Part shown: positions 45,018-55,773 of the stretch, one piece after another
Layout: each line of letters starts with the position of its first letter
Position numbering within the stretch: the stretch's first letter is position 1
Origin: Microthyrium microscopicum
Taxonomy: Eukaryota > Ascomycota > Dothideomycetes > Microthyriales > Microthyriaceae
NCBI GenBank assembly: GCA_010405405.1
Contig: MU004236.1
Coordinates: forward strand, 1 to 64,000
DNA: 64,000 bases
Direction: 5' to 3'
Translations under genes and position numbers: made by a program
Notes under the pieces: model-generated
Told to the model about the DNA's origin: nothing
Seen by the model: the letters and a program-made list of their open reading frames with translations, nothing else
The model's database searches: none

Positions 45018-45240
45018 GAAAAGAACGGAGGTATTTCCAAGATTGCCTCACGATCGAGATTCGATGCAATTTCATGACGCTTTCTATTTTTCGTTCATTG
45101 CTTAATCTCCTTCTGACTCGGAGCTCCTGGTCGCTCACAACAACTTTAAACTGCGAAGATGCTTCAATTACTAGCGCAATCAACGGATAGTCGACGGTTC
45201 TACGGAATCCAAGCTCTAAATGGACATAAATAACCGGTCC

Positions 45241-45308
45241 TGAAGCGTAAGAGATTGTAGACATCGCGTACTTGTTGGGAGCGCACCATTTATTTTGTTG
45301 ACTGATTG
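45241..45308 (-). mobile_element. Solo right end of a MITE-like element
   Basis: Reversed, the segment reads CAATCAGTCAACAAAATAA, then ATGGTGCGCTCCCAACAAGTA and GCGATGTCTAC. This matches the right arm of copy 3. No matching left arm was found in the preceding 200 bp, so this looks like a truncated copy between the mannanase and Clr5-TPR genes. Confidence 0.6.
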
Positions 45309-45337
45309 ACATTATAACAATTGAAACCTCACATGAA

Positions 45338-47296
45338 TTAATCCAGCAGCTGAGGCATTCTTTTCCAACTCGACAGCACAGAAGCTGAGTGTATTGTTTT
45401 AGGATGGTCTAACCCCAGCACACGTTCCTGTACTGCTACGCATCGCTCTAACAGTTTGTTAGCCTCTGCACCGCGCCCCGTAGCGTTGCATATCGTTGCA
45501 TATTCTTTGATCGATTCCATCGTTTGAGGATGCTCCGGCCCAAGTACCCTCCTAGAAGTCTCTAACGCTCGCGTAGCCAGCTGCTCCGCTTCACTCAGCC
45601 GACCTTGCATATGATATATATTTGCCATGCTTGCCATGCTTATAATGGTGAAGATGTTTTCTGGCCCTACTAGTTCGATAGAAGTTTGTAGTATTGACAT
45701 CTGAAGCTGTTCGGCATCCCATAAACGATATTGCGCTGTATATATTATTGCCAAAACCAGCTTTGCTTCCAGCGTCCCCAAATGACGAGCTCCTAATGCC
45801 TTCTCGTGGTGTCTTAGCGTCGATATAGCGAAAGTCTCAGCTTCGTTCCACTTGCTTCGAGGATAGAGAATGTGCACGAGTTCTAACATAACTACGAGCG
45901 TAATTTTATGGTACTGCCCTAGCACTCTTTGTGACGTGGATAGGATCTTCCGCTGCAACTTCTCAGCTTTCTCAAACAGCCCCTGACATCGGAAAATCAC
46001 GCCTAGTCGGAACAGCGAGTTAAGAGTCAGCTCATGCTCTTCACCAAGATGTGCTTTGCAGAGCACCACTGATTCTCTGGCTATCTCTTCCGCAGACCGA
46101 TATCTGCCCTGGCCAAGAAGAATCTCTGCGAGGCATATGATTGAATTCATTGTTTTGGGGTGCTCATCACCCTTGGAGAGTCTATTGAAAGAAAGCTCCT
46201 CTCGAGTTCGACTCTCGTCTTCTCCGAGGTATCGGGAAATAATCTGTGTTGAAGCTTGTTCAATGATCGGTCCGAAACGGTTCACGAAGATCTGTGGCAT
46301 GGTGACCTTGCGATAGCTGAGAGCTGGACTTTGGCCGGGAAAGGAACTGGCCCTAGACTGGAAGACGCTGGCGAAGGAAAGGGCAGGTGAAGGAACTTCA
46401 AGGCCTTGATTAAAGGATGACGATCGACTCATAGAAATCGATGCCATCGAACCTGAGGCTGGTGATCTCGTTTGAAAGCTAAGTGCAGTTGGAGTAGCTG
46501 CTGAAGTTACTATGAGTCTTATTGACTTTGGGCGCAACCAGAACTTACATGCGATAGAACTTGGAGAATAGACCTCGTCACTGGCAATATTCTTCCTCTT
46601 CATCCACCTATCGATCTTCTCGGGATCAACTGTGTGTTCTCGAAGTCTGAATCGAAGTTCTCCTCTATTTGGATCATTTATTTTCCTTTGTTGTCTTTTT
46701 CGTACGATGACTTTCATCTCGCTAGGCTTAACGTTTTTATCCTGACCCCATTGACTGATACGCAGCCTGTACTGACGAGGTCTTCGTGAAATTAGTGAAT
46801 GCACCTGTAGTGTGAAAATCTCAGGCCACATCGAAATGGACCCTGTTCTACTACGAATGTGTAAAGAAATGGAATCTTACGTCGCTTTAAACTCTGGATA
46901 TTCCTCTTCTATCGTTTGGATCACCTTTGGAAGAGGAATGTTTTGGGTGACATGTAAATCAAGAACTCGGGATTTGACAAGTTCCCAATCTTCGAGACGT
47001 AATGTGGGCGCCTTACCTTTGCGAGACTTCGTTGGCGGAGCTATACATATTGGTTCTCCGTTATTGGGATCGTTGATATCAGGAAGCTGGTCCCCGTCTA
47101 CTGTGGTCCTCCGAGCAACGGTGTCAAATACCACAGAGTTCATCCAATCCGAAGAGAAAAGATCGTCCCCGTAATCAAATAGACTACCGTAATCGGGGTA
47201 TAGTGAGCCGGAGAATGAATCTGGCGTTGTTTGCATGTTGCTCGTGGAGAAAGCGCTCTCGTCGGGATGGTCAGCAGAAGGACGATTCATGGTCAA
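45338..47296 (-). CDS. Clr5-domain protein with TPR repeats
   Basis: Two exons, 47296-46881 and 46781-45338, about 619 aa. The CGAAG acceptor at 46782 rebuilds the Clr5 domain: DWELVKSRVLDLHVTQNIPL, then EEEYPEFKATPRQYRLRIS and QWGQDKNVK. A 39-nt in-frame stretch at about 46550-46512 has GTAAGT and CATAG ends and may also be an intron. The C-terminal half carries tetratricopeptide repeats of the kinesin-light-chain type (LNSLFRLGVIFRCQGLFEKA, ATRALETSRRVLGPEHPQTM, AVQERVLGLDHPKTIHS). Such fusions are common in Pezizomycotina. TPRs suggest protein-protein binding; a function beyond that is unknown. Confidence 0.83.
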
Positions 47297-48159
47297 AGGT
47301 CTGCCGAATTATGAGATCCCGTCGCAGCCTCGCAGGTCAGAAAGCACTCAAGATAGTAAAAATGAAGACGGCATATCACGCTTGATATCAAAGTAGAGAA
47401 TCGGAAGGTGAAGCTGGGCAGTTTGCAGAGATGCGGAAGACGTGGCGATTTTCTACGTCTGATAGTTTTGAGCAGAACACTGGGTCAAACTCAGCCTGAC
47501 CAACTCCCACGACAAAAGTACTATTCAGCAAGGATCATTGTAGTTCTCGATCCGTATGGTCCATTCTCCTGCATGGTGTTGCAGGAAAACTGTGCTGATA
47601 GGTCGTCGACTCCTACAGTTTGCAAAACTACAATTGTGAATCCAGCCAGCTTTCTTCATCGCCAATAAAACAAATCTGCCTCGCAAAATTGTTGAGAACC
47701 CGGTTTCGAAGGGGCGACCAGTATTCGAAAGGAAACTTACGTGGCTCAAAAGTACAATATCAGTGTTTGAATCCAATTATAATGCTGTTTATCTGTCATG
47801 ATTTGCCAATTTTCAAACAAGGCAATTGTTCAAGCGAAATTTCAAGCCCGGCTTCATGGACCATATTTGGCATTTATTGCCAGGACAGTACTTTTGCAAA
47901 AGTCACAATCATCCAAAGTCACGGCTATTGCTCTGATATATCCCCAGTGTCAACGTTATCCGTTAGCAAGTCTCGTAAAAAGTACTATTCTGCGTCTTTT
48001 AGGATGTCATCAAGCGTTCATAAATTGTATAAGTAGCAAGACAACTTCATCATGAAGCTCTTTCATAAGATGTGAATGATATCACAAGCCTGTTGTAACT
48101 TACATGTCCCTCATCCACGCCTCATCATATCTCTTCGACTGTCAGAATCCCCTACAATG
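47297..48159. other. Intergenic region without a supported gene
   Basis: About 860 bp upstream of the Clr5-TPR gene. Short plus-strand frames at 47408-47668 and 47620-48036 carry no recognisable motif. Confidence 0.4.
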
Positions 48160-48327
48160 TTTCATCCACTCCCAATCGAACTTAGCATCGCCATTTTCTA
48201 CGGAGTTCTTCAAATTTTGATTGGCCTAGTCTCTCTGTGGCAGCAGTGGCAGATTAGTCATCGACTTCGTAAGATAGCAACGATTTTGGAGAGACTTTAT
48301 AAGATCCTGACTTATACAGAACATTGA
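48160..48327 (+). CDS. Possible small membrane protein (55 aa)
   Basis: A 55-codon frame starting MFHPLPIELSIAIFYGVLQ with one strongly hydrophobic segment (about residues 8-25), followed by an amphipathic basic helix (RLRKIATILERLYK). The composition looks coding: a single span followed by a charged helix. No family name can be given. It sits 95 bp before a MITE-like copy. Confidence 0.35.
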   Translation, partial: FHPLPIELSIAIFYGVLQILIGLVSLWQQWQISHRLRKIATILERLYKILTYTEH

Positions 48328-48422
48328 GATGCGACGGGAGTTTCTTTGCAAGGAACAACATACAGTGCTCCAGGTGGTTGGTTCAATATGGGCGTGCATG
48401 GCTTGTAGTTGGAGGAGTATAT

Positions 48423-48637
48423 CAAACGGGTGACAAGATAGCTGGCACGTTCCCATCCAGTATAATGTCTATCATCTGCGCCGCTTTGCTACTAGAAGCT
48501 TTAGCTAATGTTGAATTTCTATATAACTCAAGTTGCCCCTGAATGCATTAGGGATCCTTGGATCCTGTTTTTTAAAACAGTGCGGTGTGAGGCATCTTAG
48601 TTGATGGAGGCACGCCATTCATTCTGTCGCCACTTGG
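48423..48637. mobile_element. MITE-like element copy 5 (215 bp)
   Basis: Left end CAAACGGGTGACAAGATAG, right end reversed CCAAGTGGCGACAGAATGA, both continuing through TGGC(A/G)(C/T)G and CCATC. Arms pair over about 60 bp with more mismatches than copies 1-3. Near the centre lies GGATCCTTGGATCC followed by TTTTTTAAAACAG. It is clearly the same family but an older copy. Confidence 0.68.
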
Positions 48638-49148
48638 TACATGCCTATAAAGCTATAAGAACATAGGAACTTGCATCCTGGAACAAAACTGGCTTGGAGA
48701 ATCGAATACTTGGTAGACTAGAATTGAATTGCACTGTATAGCGCATTTCCTGTGAGGTTTTGATGTGAAACATGGAAAAATTGTCCTACACAGCAACAAA
48801 ATCGGGACGTCGTAGACCATTGAAGAATACAAAAACTCGCCTGCCTAATCTGTTTAGTCGTCATCTGAGTCCTTCGATACAAAAGCGGCAGGCCAATTAT
48901 AAGGCCGTGGTGGGAAATTTTCCGAGATCTGCTGTTAATATATTGAGAACATATCAATCCGGCACATAGCAACAAAACATCATACCACGCACCCTATGAC
49001 TGGCAAAGACGATCGATCTTAATTAAACTAGACCTGGGGAAATTTGGACGCATAAATCACTTTACCAATATAAGATTATGAAGTATGCAGCTTAAACATT
49101 TCAACCTTTTGGTGTTTTCGAAGACTCTCCGTGACATACGTACCAGTC

Positions 49149-50279
49149 ATGAAGTACTATTCTCTAATTGCTCTGCTCTTTGCAGAGACTGTCTATTCCC
49201 ATGCTACATGGAACAACTTCTTCGTAGATGGCAAGGCTTCGAAGGAATGCCTCCGTGTCGTCAGCACCAACAGTCCAACCACAAACCTCGCCTCGCCGGA
49301 TCTACGATGTGGACCTGGTGGTGCGAAACCCGCAGCAAGTAGTTGTGCGGTAAAGGTGATATACACGGATGCAATGCGGGTATTGAATCAGTGTTGACGC
49401 TTTCCTAGGCTGGCTCGAAGATTGAGATGCAAATGCATCAGCAGCCAGGCGATCTCTCTGCATGCCCACCAAAGAATAATCCTGCGATCGGCGGCCGGCA
49501 CTTTGGACCCGTTATGGTAATAAAGATATTCCCGTCGAGAAAATACCTCTTGCGCATCAGGAATGTCAATTCTGCTGCTCTGTTTTCATGGAGGAACACC
49601 ATTGATTTGCATTGCAGCAGGTTGTCGGCCCGTATGCCGAGTTAACGACTATGACGGTTTCACTGACAGGTTAGGTCTACATGTGTGAAGTAGCGGACGC
49701 AGCAACATCTTCTGGCGACTGCTCGTGGGTCAAGGTCGCTGAAGACGCGTATACTGGAACTGAGAGTAGTTGGGGAACGGTACGCGTGGTCAAAACCAAC
49801 CATTCCATGGACCAACAGACTGACGATTCAACAGGAAGTTCTAAACAATAACTGCGGCAAGCGGGCGTATACGAGTGCGTGGCATAAAATGAGTGCCTTA
49901 AGGAGACCTTATAAGCTGACGCTGAACAGTTCCTAAGTCGTTAAAGTCAGGCAACTACCTCATTCGCGCGGAGGCTCTGGCACTTCATAGCCAGCCAGGA
50001 CAATCATATATTGCATGCTCGCAGAGTATGTTTCAGCTGCCGTGGAGTGGATAAATGCACATACTGACTTGAATAGTTAACGTTACTGGAGGAGGAAGTA
50101 CAAAACTACCAGCTGGCGTTAAATTCCCTGGAGCTTATACCGCTACGTAAGCTGTCGTGTATATCTCTTGGCTAATCTCGCGCTGACAATATATCCCTAG
50201 TGAGGTAAACAAGAACATCTGGGTCAGCAACTTGAAGTACACCGCACCAGGACCGAAAGTATGGGCGGCAACGGCATGA
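49149..50279 (+). CDS. AA9 lytic polysaccharide monooxygenase
   Basis: Copper-dependent enzyme that oxidatively cleaves cellulose or related glucans. I read seven exons: 49149-49349, 49409-49516, 49675-49779, 49835-49874, 49930-50025, 50077-50146 and 50201-50279, totalling 232 aa with the frame kept throughout. Signal peptide residues 1-17 end ...ETVYS, so the mature chain starts HATWNNFF and His1 can form half of the histidine brace. The second copper His is in GGRHFGPVMVYM, and the axial Tyr region is GQSYIACSQ. NVTGGGSTKLPAGVKFPGAY is the standard C-terminal AA9 strand. No carbohydrate-binding module follows. The intron-rich structure is normal for AA9 genes. Confidence 0.92.
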
Positions 50280-52513
50280 AGAATCAGAATTATGTACAGA
50301 CACACTAAGGTAGCGCTGTGAGAATATCAAGAATTAGAAAAAGATGAAGAGTATTTTGGGTACCGGAACGTGGAATTGAAGACCGTCAAGACTGTACATG
50401 AGATCTGAGTTCCGACAATACATCTCATGCATGTGAATGAAGATAGGAAATAATCTGACCAGTCAAAGGCACAGACTGCGCCTCGTTCTTTCAAACGACA
50501 AATGCGCAAGAAGGAAGTTAGTTGGATGAGACATACAGTTGAACGAACGTAGCTCCGGAAATTAGACCTGGCCGTTGGAATATCGACAAAGAGATGCAAT
50601 GCAAGATGCGAGGCAATGCAAGAGGGATTCAAGTAATCAACCACAGTTGGTTTGTCGTGGTTGTTGGCGATGGTGATGTCTCTCCTTCGCCAGCAATGGA
50701 CATGGAAAATTGAATTCTTAGGAAAGTAACGTCGGCTGCAATGCTTTTCAGACACATTTCCAGGCTCGATGTCGGTCCTGAATTGATCGCGTGTTCATCG
50801 ATTCGTTATCAAGGTGTTGATATTGGTATGTGCAGAGAATTGACAGCTCGTCGACGGTTGTCGGTTTGGTGTCACTATTCCTGGAAGATCAACACGAAAA
50901 TTACCCCGATTAGCAAAGCGGGATGCCACTAGTCTAATCTCAGTACCCCTGCTCCTCGTTTTTTACACGCCTCAAGAGTCAAAATAGCGCCTCCGTCGCG
51001 TTTTTTCCACAAACCACCAAGGCTTTCAAGCTTTCAAAAGCTCGGCATCAGCATGAACTGCACTGTGATGTTGCAGATCATTTCAAGCGAAAGATCTGCA
51101 GATCACTTCCATGATCGTTTGTTCGCGCTTTACGGGGTACCCCAGAAGCATATCCCGAAGTCTCGTGCTCTTCCATTGATCATTGGAAATTTGCAAGTTG
51201 TTGTCATACTTACAATGCTTCATCAATATTTTATCGTATGATGGATCGCTAGAGCCTCCTGATGCTCGGCCAAAGCCGCGTACTAAACATGAAAAAGGGT
51301 TCAGATGGTTTGATCGTAGTTAAAATGTGTCACGGCGTTTGATGCGGGGCCGGATCTGGACTCGCACATAGTGACAGAGTCAGTTTGATTTGCTGAGAAT
51401 ACGCAGTGCAGTGCTGGTTCGTTCTTTTGCAGACTCCAGAGTAGCGAAAGTGGCAGAGCTGACACATCTAATCGACGTTAGTACTGTACGCCTACCTACG
51501 CGTCTATAGAAAATAACTTCGCGAAGCGAGGAAAGATGGGGCTCGTGAAAGTAAACTATCTGATAACAAGCGACGCTATCCCTGAAATCCCTGAACTCAG
51601 AGCGCCGATGAATGGTCGGTCCTACAGCAAAGTGTACATCTGGACGGCATGCGAGCGAAAAGGAACGAGAAGAAAGTGTTCTTTAGTACGATGGATCAAC
51701 GCCACTTGCGGCTGCTTGAAGTGTAGCCAATGAAACTTGGAATAAAGTGAAGCTGACCCTTGGAAAATGTAGGGACTAACAAGTGGGAACAAGACCCCTT
51801 GGGCCTTGAGCAAGCCTCCTGGGTACCGTGCCCTGGCTTGCCTGAGCTTGTACCGTACAAGCTACCGTAGATGCGTCCACTGCACTGGCCATGATGGAGA
51901 AGAAGCTACATCGTACATCCTGTTAAGCCAAAAGCATGCATCGCTGAGGAGTTCTGTCTGGCCTCCCACTGCTCAGGCTGGCATCACTGATGGCGGAGTT
52001 GCCGTCTCCAAACGTAGCATCTCAGAGCCTCAGACACATTGGATCTTTGAGGCTGGCTAGACGACAGTCAGGGAATCTCCCAGACAGTTTGACCGTCAAA
52101 AGAGTGTATCGATCCGACCATCGATCTCGGATCCAGAATACCAAGCCTCAAAGGGGGCCTTCTGGACGGTTTGTGGCTTTCGTGATATATGCTGCTAAAC
52201 CCAGATAGGAGCTGCCACGGCCTCGCGCCTGCCGCTTGTTAGTTAGCACTGCAAGTTGTACCCAATTCGCCAAAAGAAGTCGTTCCTCAAAATGCGCGCC
52301 TGTGCTGCCTCGTGTCTGGTGCTTTGATCTTTGATGCTTGGTCTTTCTCTTCTCCCAAATTCCTGGGTCCATACTGTGCCGTCGTTGCCAATTTACCATT
52401 GTGCCTGTCGCCTGTGCCCACAGCTGGAAACTGTCCATCGTATAGTCGTGATTTCCATCTTCTTTGTCGATCGCGTGGCGAGCTCAGCTTGAAGTACAGC
52501 AGCTTGTCGTTCC
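50280..52513. other. Long intergenic region without a supported gene
   Basis: 2.2 kb between the LPMO and the next coding frame. Frames on both strands (for example 50327-50755 minus, 51806-52060 plus) have no motif or convincing composition. The last several hundred bases probably belong to the promoter and 5' leader of the gene at 52.5 kb. Confidence 0.45.
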
Positions 52514-52571
52514 ATGGTACTACCAACAGTCATTAACCTCTTATGCTACGACTCCTTGATTGGCGGTGAAT

Positions 52572-55294
52572 ATGGTATGTCCCTTGCCTCAAGGTATAAT
52601 TGTCCGAATACTAAAAACATACAGCCCAAAATACCGCCCCAATCGGAGCCGGTGGATGCGAAAGAGTTGTACAAGAGACTCGAGGTTGTATATCGCCAGC
52701 AAGAAACCAGATTAAGACGTCGTACTTTGGTTCATGAGCTTTTACCGATAGACAGCAACCTCAGTGTTGAGACAAGTCTTTCTGCGCCGCTATCTAGCTC
52801 TCTCAATCCTCCGGGCGACTACAGTTATGGCGATTATAGCTACGATATTGCAACAGACCTTGGAGCAGACTTCGGAAACACAGCTCCCCTACCACCAACT
52901 GCTCTCCCAACTCGACCAACCTCATTTCTTCCTCCTGCGAACGAACCATTACCACAAAGCTTACAACTGCTTAACCGACTAAGCACCTTTGGAGAGCCCA
53001 GGAACAATAGACATACCCTTCAGGCTAACCATGCAGCAAGCAACAACAGGCATACTCTCCAACCGAACTATCCATTAGCCGACCTGTTTAGCTCTAAACT
53101 TTCAAATGAACTTCAAGATGTTGGACAAGCTGCAAGGCTCGGTGCTAAATCAAACTCTCGCCCCAGCACATCATGGAATGCTGAGAAGCATAGTCGACAG
53201 ATTCATAAGGAAGAGGAGGATGACGCGACTGAATTAAACATATCTGGTCATCCGCAGCGGCCAAAGTCCTTGTACAACATGCAAGCGCTCAACTCTCATC
53301 CGGTCAAATTCACAGATGGAACAGGAATAATCAAACATGAATCGTTACGCGAGGTGCAATCCGTGCCTCAGCCGGTCCAAATTGTCAACCATGAGCATAC
53401 TATGCCTAGGATCGCTCCTGTATCGTCCATCAAAGACGATTTCCATGCTTTCAATTTGGAGCCACCTGCTGTGGCACGAGACGGCTATACCACAACTGGC
53501 TCTGGACTATCCTCGGCTACTACCATTGCACAAGGTCACTCAGCGTCATCGTCAAAGAGTAATCGCAAATCTTGGAATCCGAAAAGCTTCATTTCTCGTA
53601 TGAAAGAGAGGAGAAGCGGTCCAGACCAGCCAATTCCTGTACCAATTCTTCGGGAGCAGTTTTCGGCCTCGATTCCAAATTTACATGAAATCGTCGTTGA
53701 GCCTGAGACTCTTGCCCGTCCCGATATGCCAAACTTTGGTCATTCTGCCCCTGTGGTCCCACAATGGGAGCGACCTATTCCTCGGCCACAAACGACAGCA
53801 TTCGCACCTTTCAAATTCGAGGACTACCGGTTTTCTGGGGTGTCTGACTTTGGATCGCTACGTGATTCTGATCCTAATGGACACTTTCGTCTTTCAGATC
53901 TTGATTCTGGGCTCGGTTTGTCAGATACCGGCTCGAGTGCAGGCGCAGAAGAAATGCCTACACTGATGCCAGGCGCAGAAAAGAGACCAGACTGGAATAA
54001 GATTGACACATCCAGAAAGCGAGATAGCACTATGCTACTGCAAAGTCGTGCGCCCGGCGAAAGTGGCTCTCCCACCAAGAAAGCTTATCGAGAATCGGCT
54101 CTCCGTCAAGAGGTTGCCTCGCAGGACGAATTTGCTTTCGACAGCAGCCTTGACGATAGCTTTCATAGCTTTGATCATAGCTTTGATCTTCAAGATGAGC
54201 CACCAGAAGATGAAGGCGTTTTTGTCAGCTTTCCACAAGAACCGTTGACTCCTGAACCAGACTATGGCGCCCATGAACCAACTCATCATGTCCGAACAAT
54301 ATCAGCTTCTGCTCCAATCACACCGCCACCTGTTCCTGAAAAGACTACAAAGGCAAATAAACGAAAAACTCTCGACCCTCGGCAACTCTTCTCAAGCACT
54401 AGGACTTCGTCTGTCAAACAAAGCGATCCATCCACGCCACCTAGCCGATCGAGATCAAACAGGTACACCATGTCGCACAGCTCCTCTCACGCTGTGTCAT
54501 CGCCTCGTGATACCAGGCCTTCGTCACGGTCTCAACCCATTGTTATCGCTCCTCACACTGAAGAGCCAATGCCAGACACTAACTCCTATCTCTACGATCC
54601 TACAAATCAGTCTCACTCCATATCTCAACGATCTCATCGGTCACAAAATTCTAGCAAGATGCATTCCACACGAGCATCTATGCATAGCCCACTTCCACCA
54701 GCCGACCTCAACATACCACCTCCACCACCAGTGCCAGCCAAAGAGCTCGCCAAAATGACTCCTGCTAGTATAGCTTTCCTTCGCGAGCAAGAGAAGTTAC
54801 TCATGCGTCGGTCAACAATGCAGCATTCGAATTCCTATATGCAGGAGAAATTCCGCGCTTTCGATGATCAAGGCGAGATTGGCGTTGCTTTCAGCCCAGC
54901 AACCCCCTTCACTGGCGTAGACTCGGCCAGCTCAAACACACACACTCCCCGGATATCTAGTAGCCTTGGATATTCACAGTATGGAAGCTATCAAAGCTAT
55001 CAAAGTCCTGCTGAGCAACAAACCTCCTTCTCACAGTCCATGAACACACGCTTCGCTCTAGCCTCATCACCTCCTCCCGAATCCGCCGCGCAATCCGTAC
55101 GTGGAATCGTAACATCCCCCCACACCCGGCAAGGAAGCGTCAACTACCACGGCATGTCCTCGACGCGCAAAGCCCTTGGCCGTCACATGCCCCAAGCGAC
55201 CACCAGCATGATGGAACTCGACAAAAGTACCGGAAAAATTGCACCACCCAAACAAAAGAAGAAGAGATGGTGGAAAGTGTGGAAGCTGGTCTAA
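52572..55294 (+). CDS. Large disordered protein of unknown function
   Basis: An open frame from 52514 to 55294 encodes 926 aa. A 50-nt intron with consensus ends (52575-52624, GTATGT and ATACAG, with TACTAA inside) follows directly after the ATG at 52572. Splicing then starts M-PKIPPQSEPVDAKELYKRL, 890 aa in frame, and I prefer this model. The N-terminus has a short helical segment (KELYKRLEVVYRQQETRLRR). The rest is Ser/Pro/His-rich and looks intrinsically disordered. Proline runs include NIPPPPPVPAKELAKM, and the extreme C-terminus is basic-aromatic (KQKKKRWWKVWKLV), which may bind membrane or nucleic acid. No family is recognised; a cell-polarity or cytoskeletal adaptor is only a guess. 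Confidence 0.75.
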
Positions 55295-55773
55295 AAGTTT
55301 TACTCTTTTTGCAACTAATGGGCCGGAAAAGCGGGTGTATAATAGAACTGCATCTTGGCAATTCTCCCCGAGATTGGACGGCATTTTCTGGTTTTTCTTG
55401 CATAGCGTGGACTCTTACATGGGCTCGTTTTCTGTTTCTATTATACTCTAATCTCCTTTGGATAGGTCCGTCGCGATAATGAGTACATATATAGATGATC
55501 GAACGACGGGCAGAAGACTGGGAATGATGACATGTATATTTCTGCTCTTTAGAGCACATATCTAGAACTAATGCCATATTATAATCGTACTATCATTATC
55601 ATCTGATTTCATAACCATTTGTGTCGTGAGCCAGCCATATGCTTAAGCGTACTATTTGTCCAACATATTGAGATGCTTTGGTGTCTTCCAATACATCACC
55701 CACTTCAAGTATTGCTGTTGTTAATGTAGCCAAGCTGTACGGTATCCCTTACAAACATCCGTCAGGACCTTGA
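55295..55773. other. Convergent intergenic region
   Basis: 479 bp between two stop codons facing each other. It should hold both 3' ends. No gene or repeat is visible. Confidence 0.4.
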
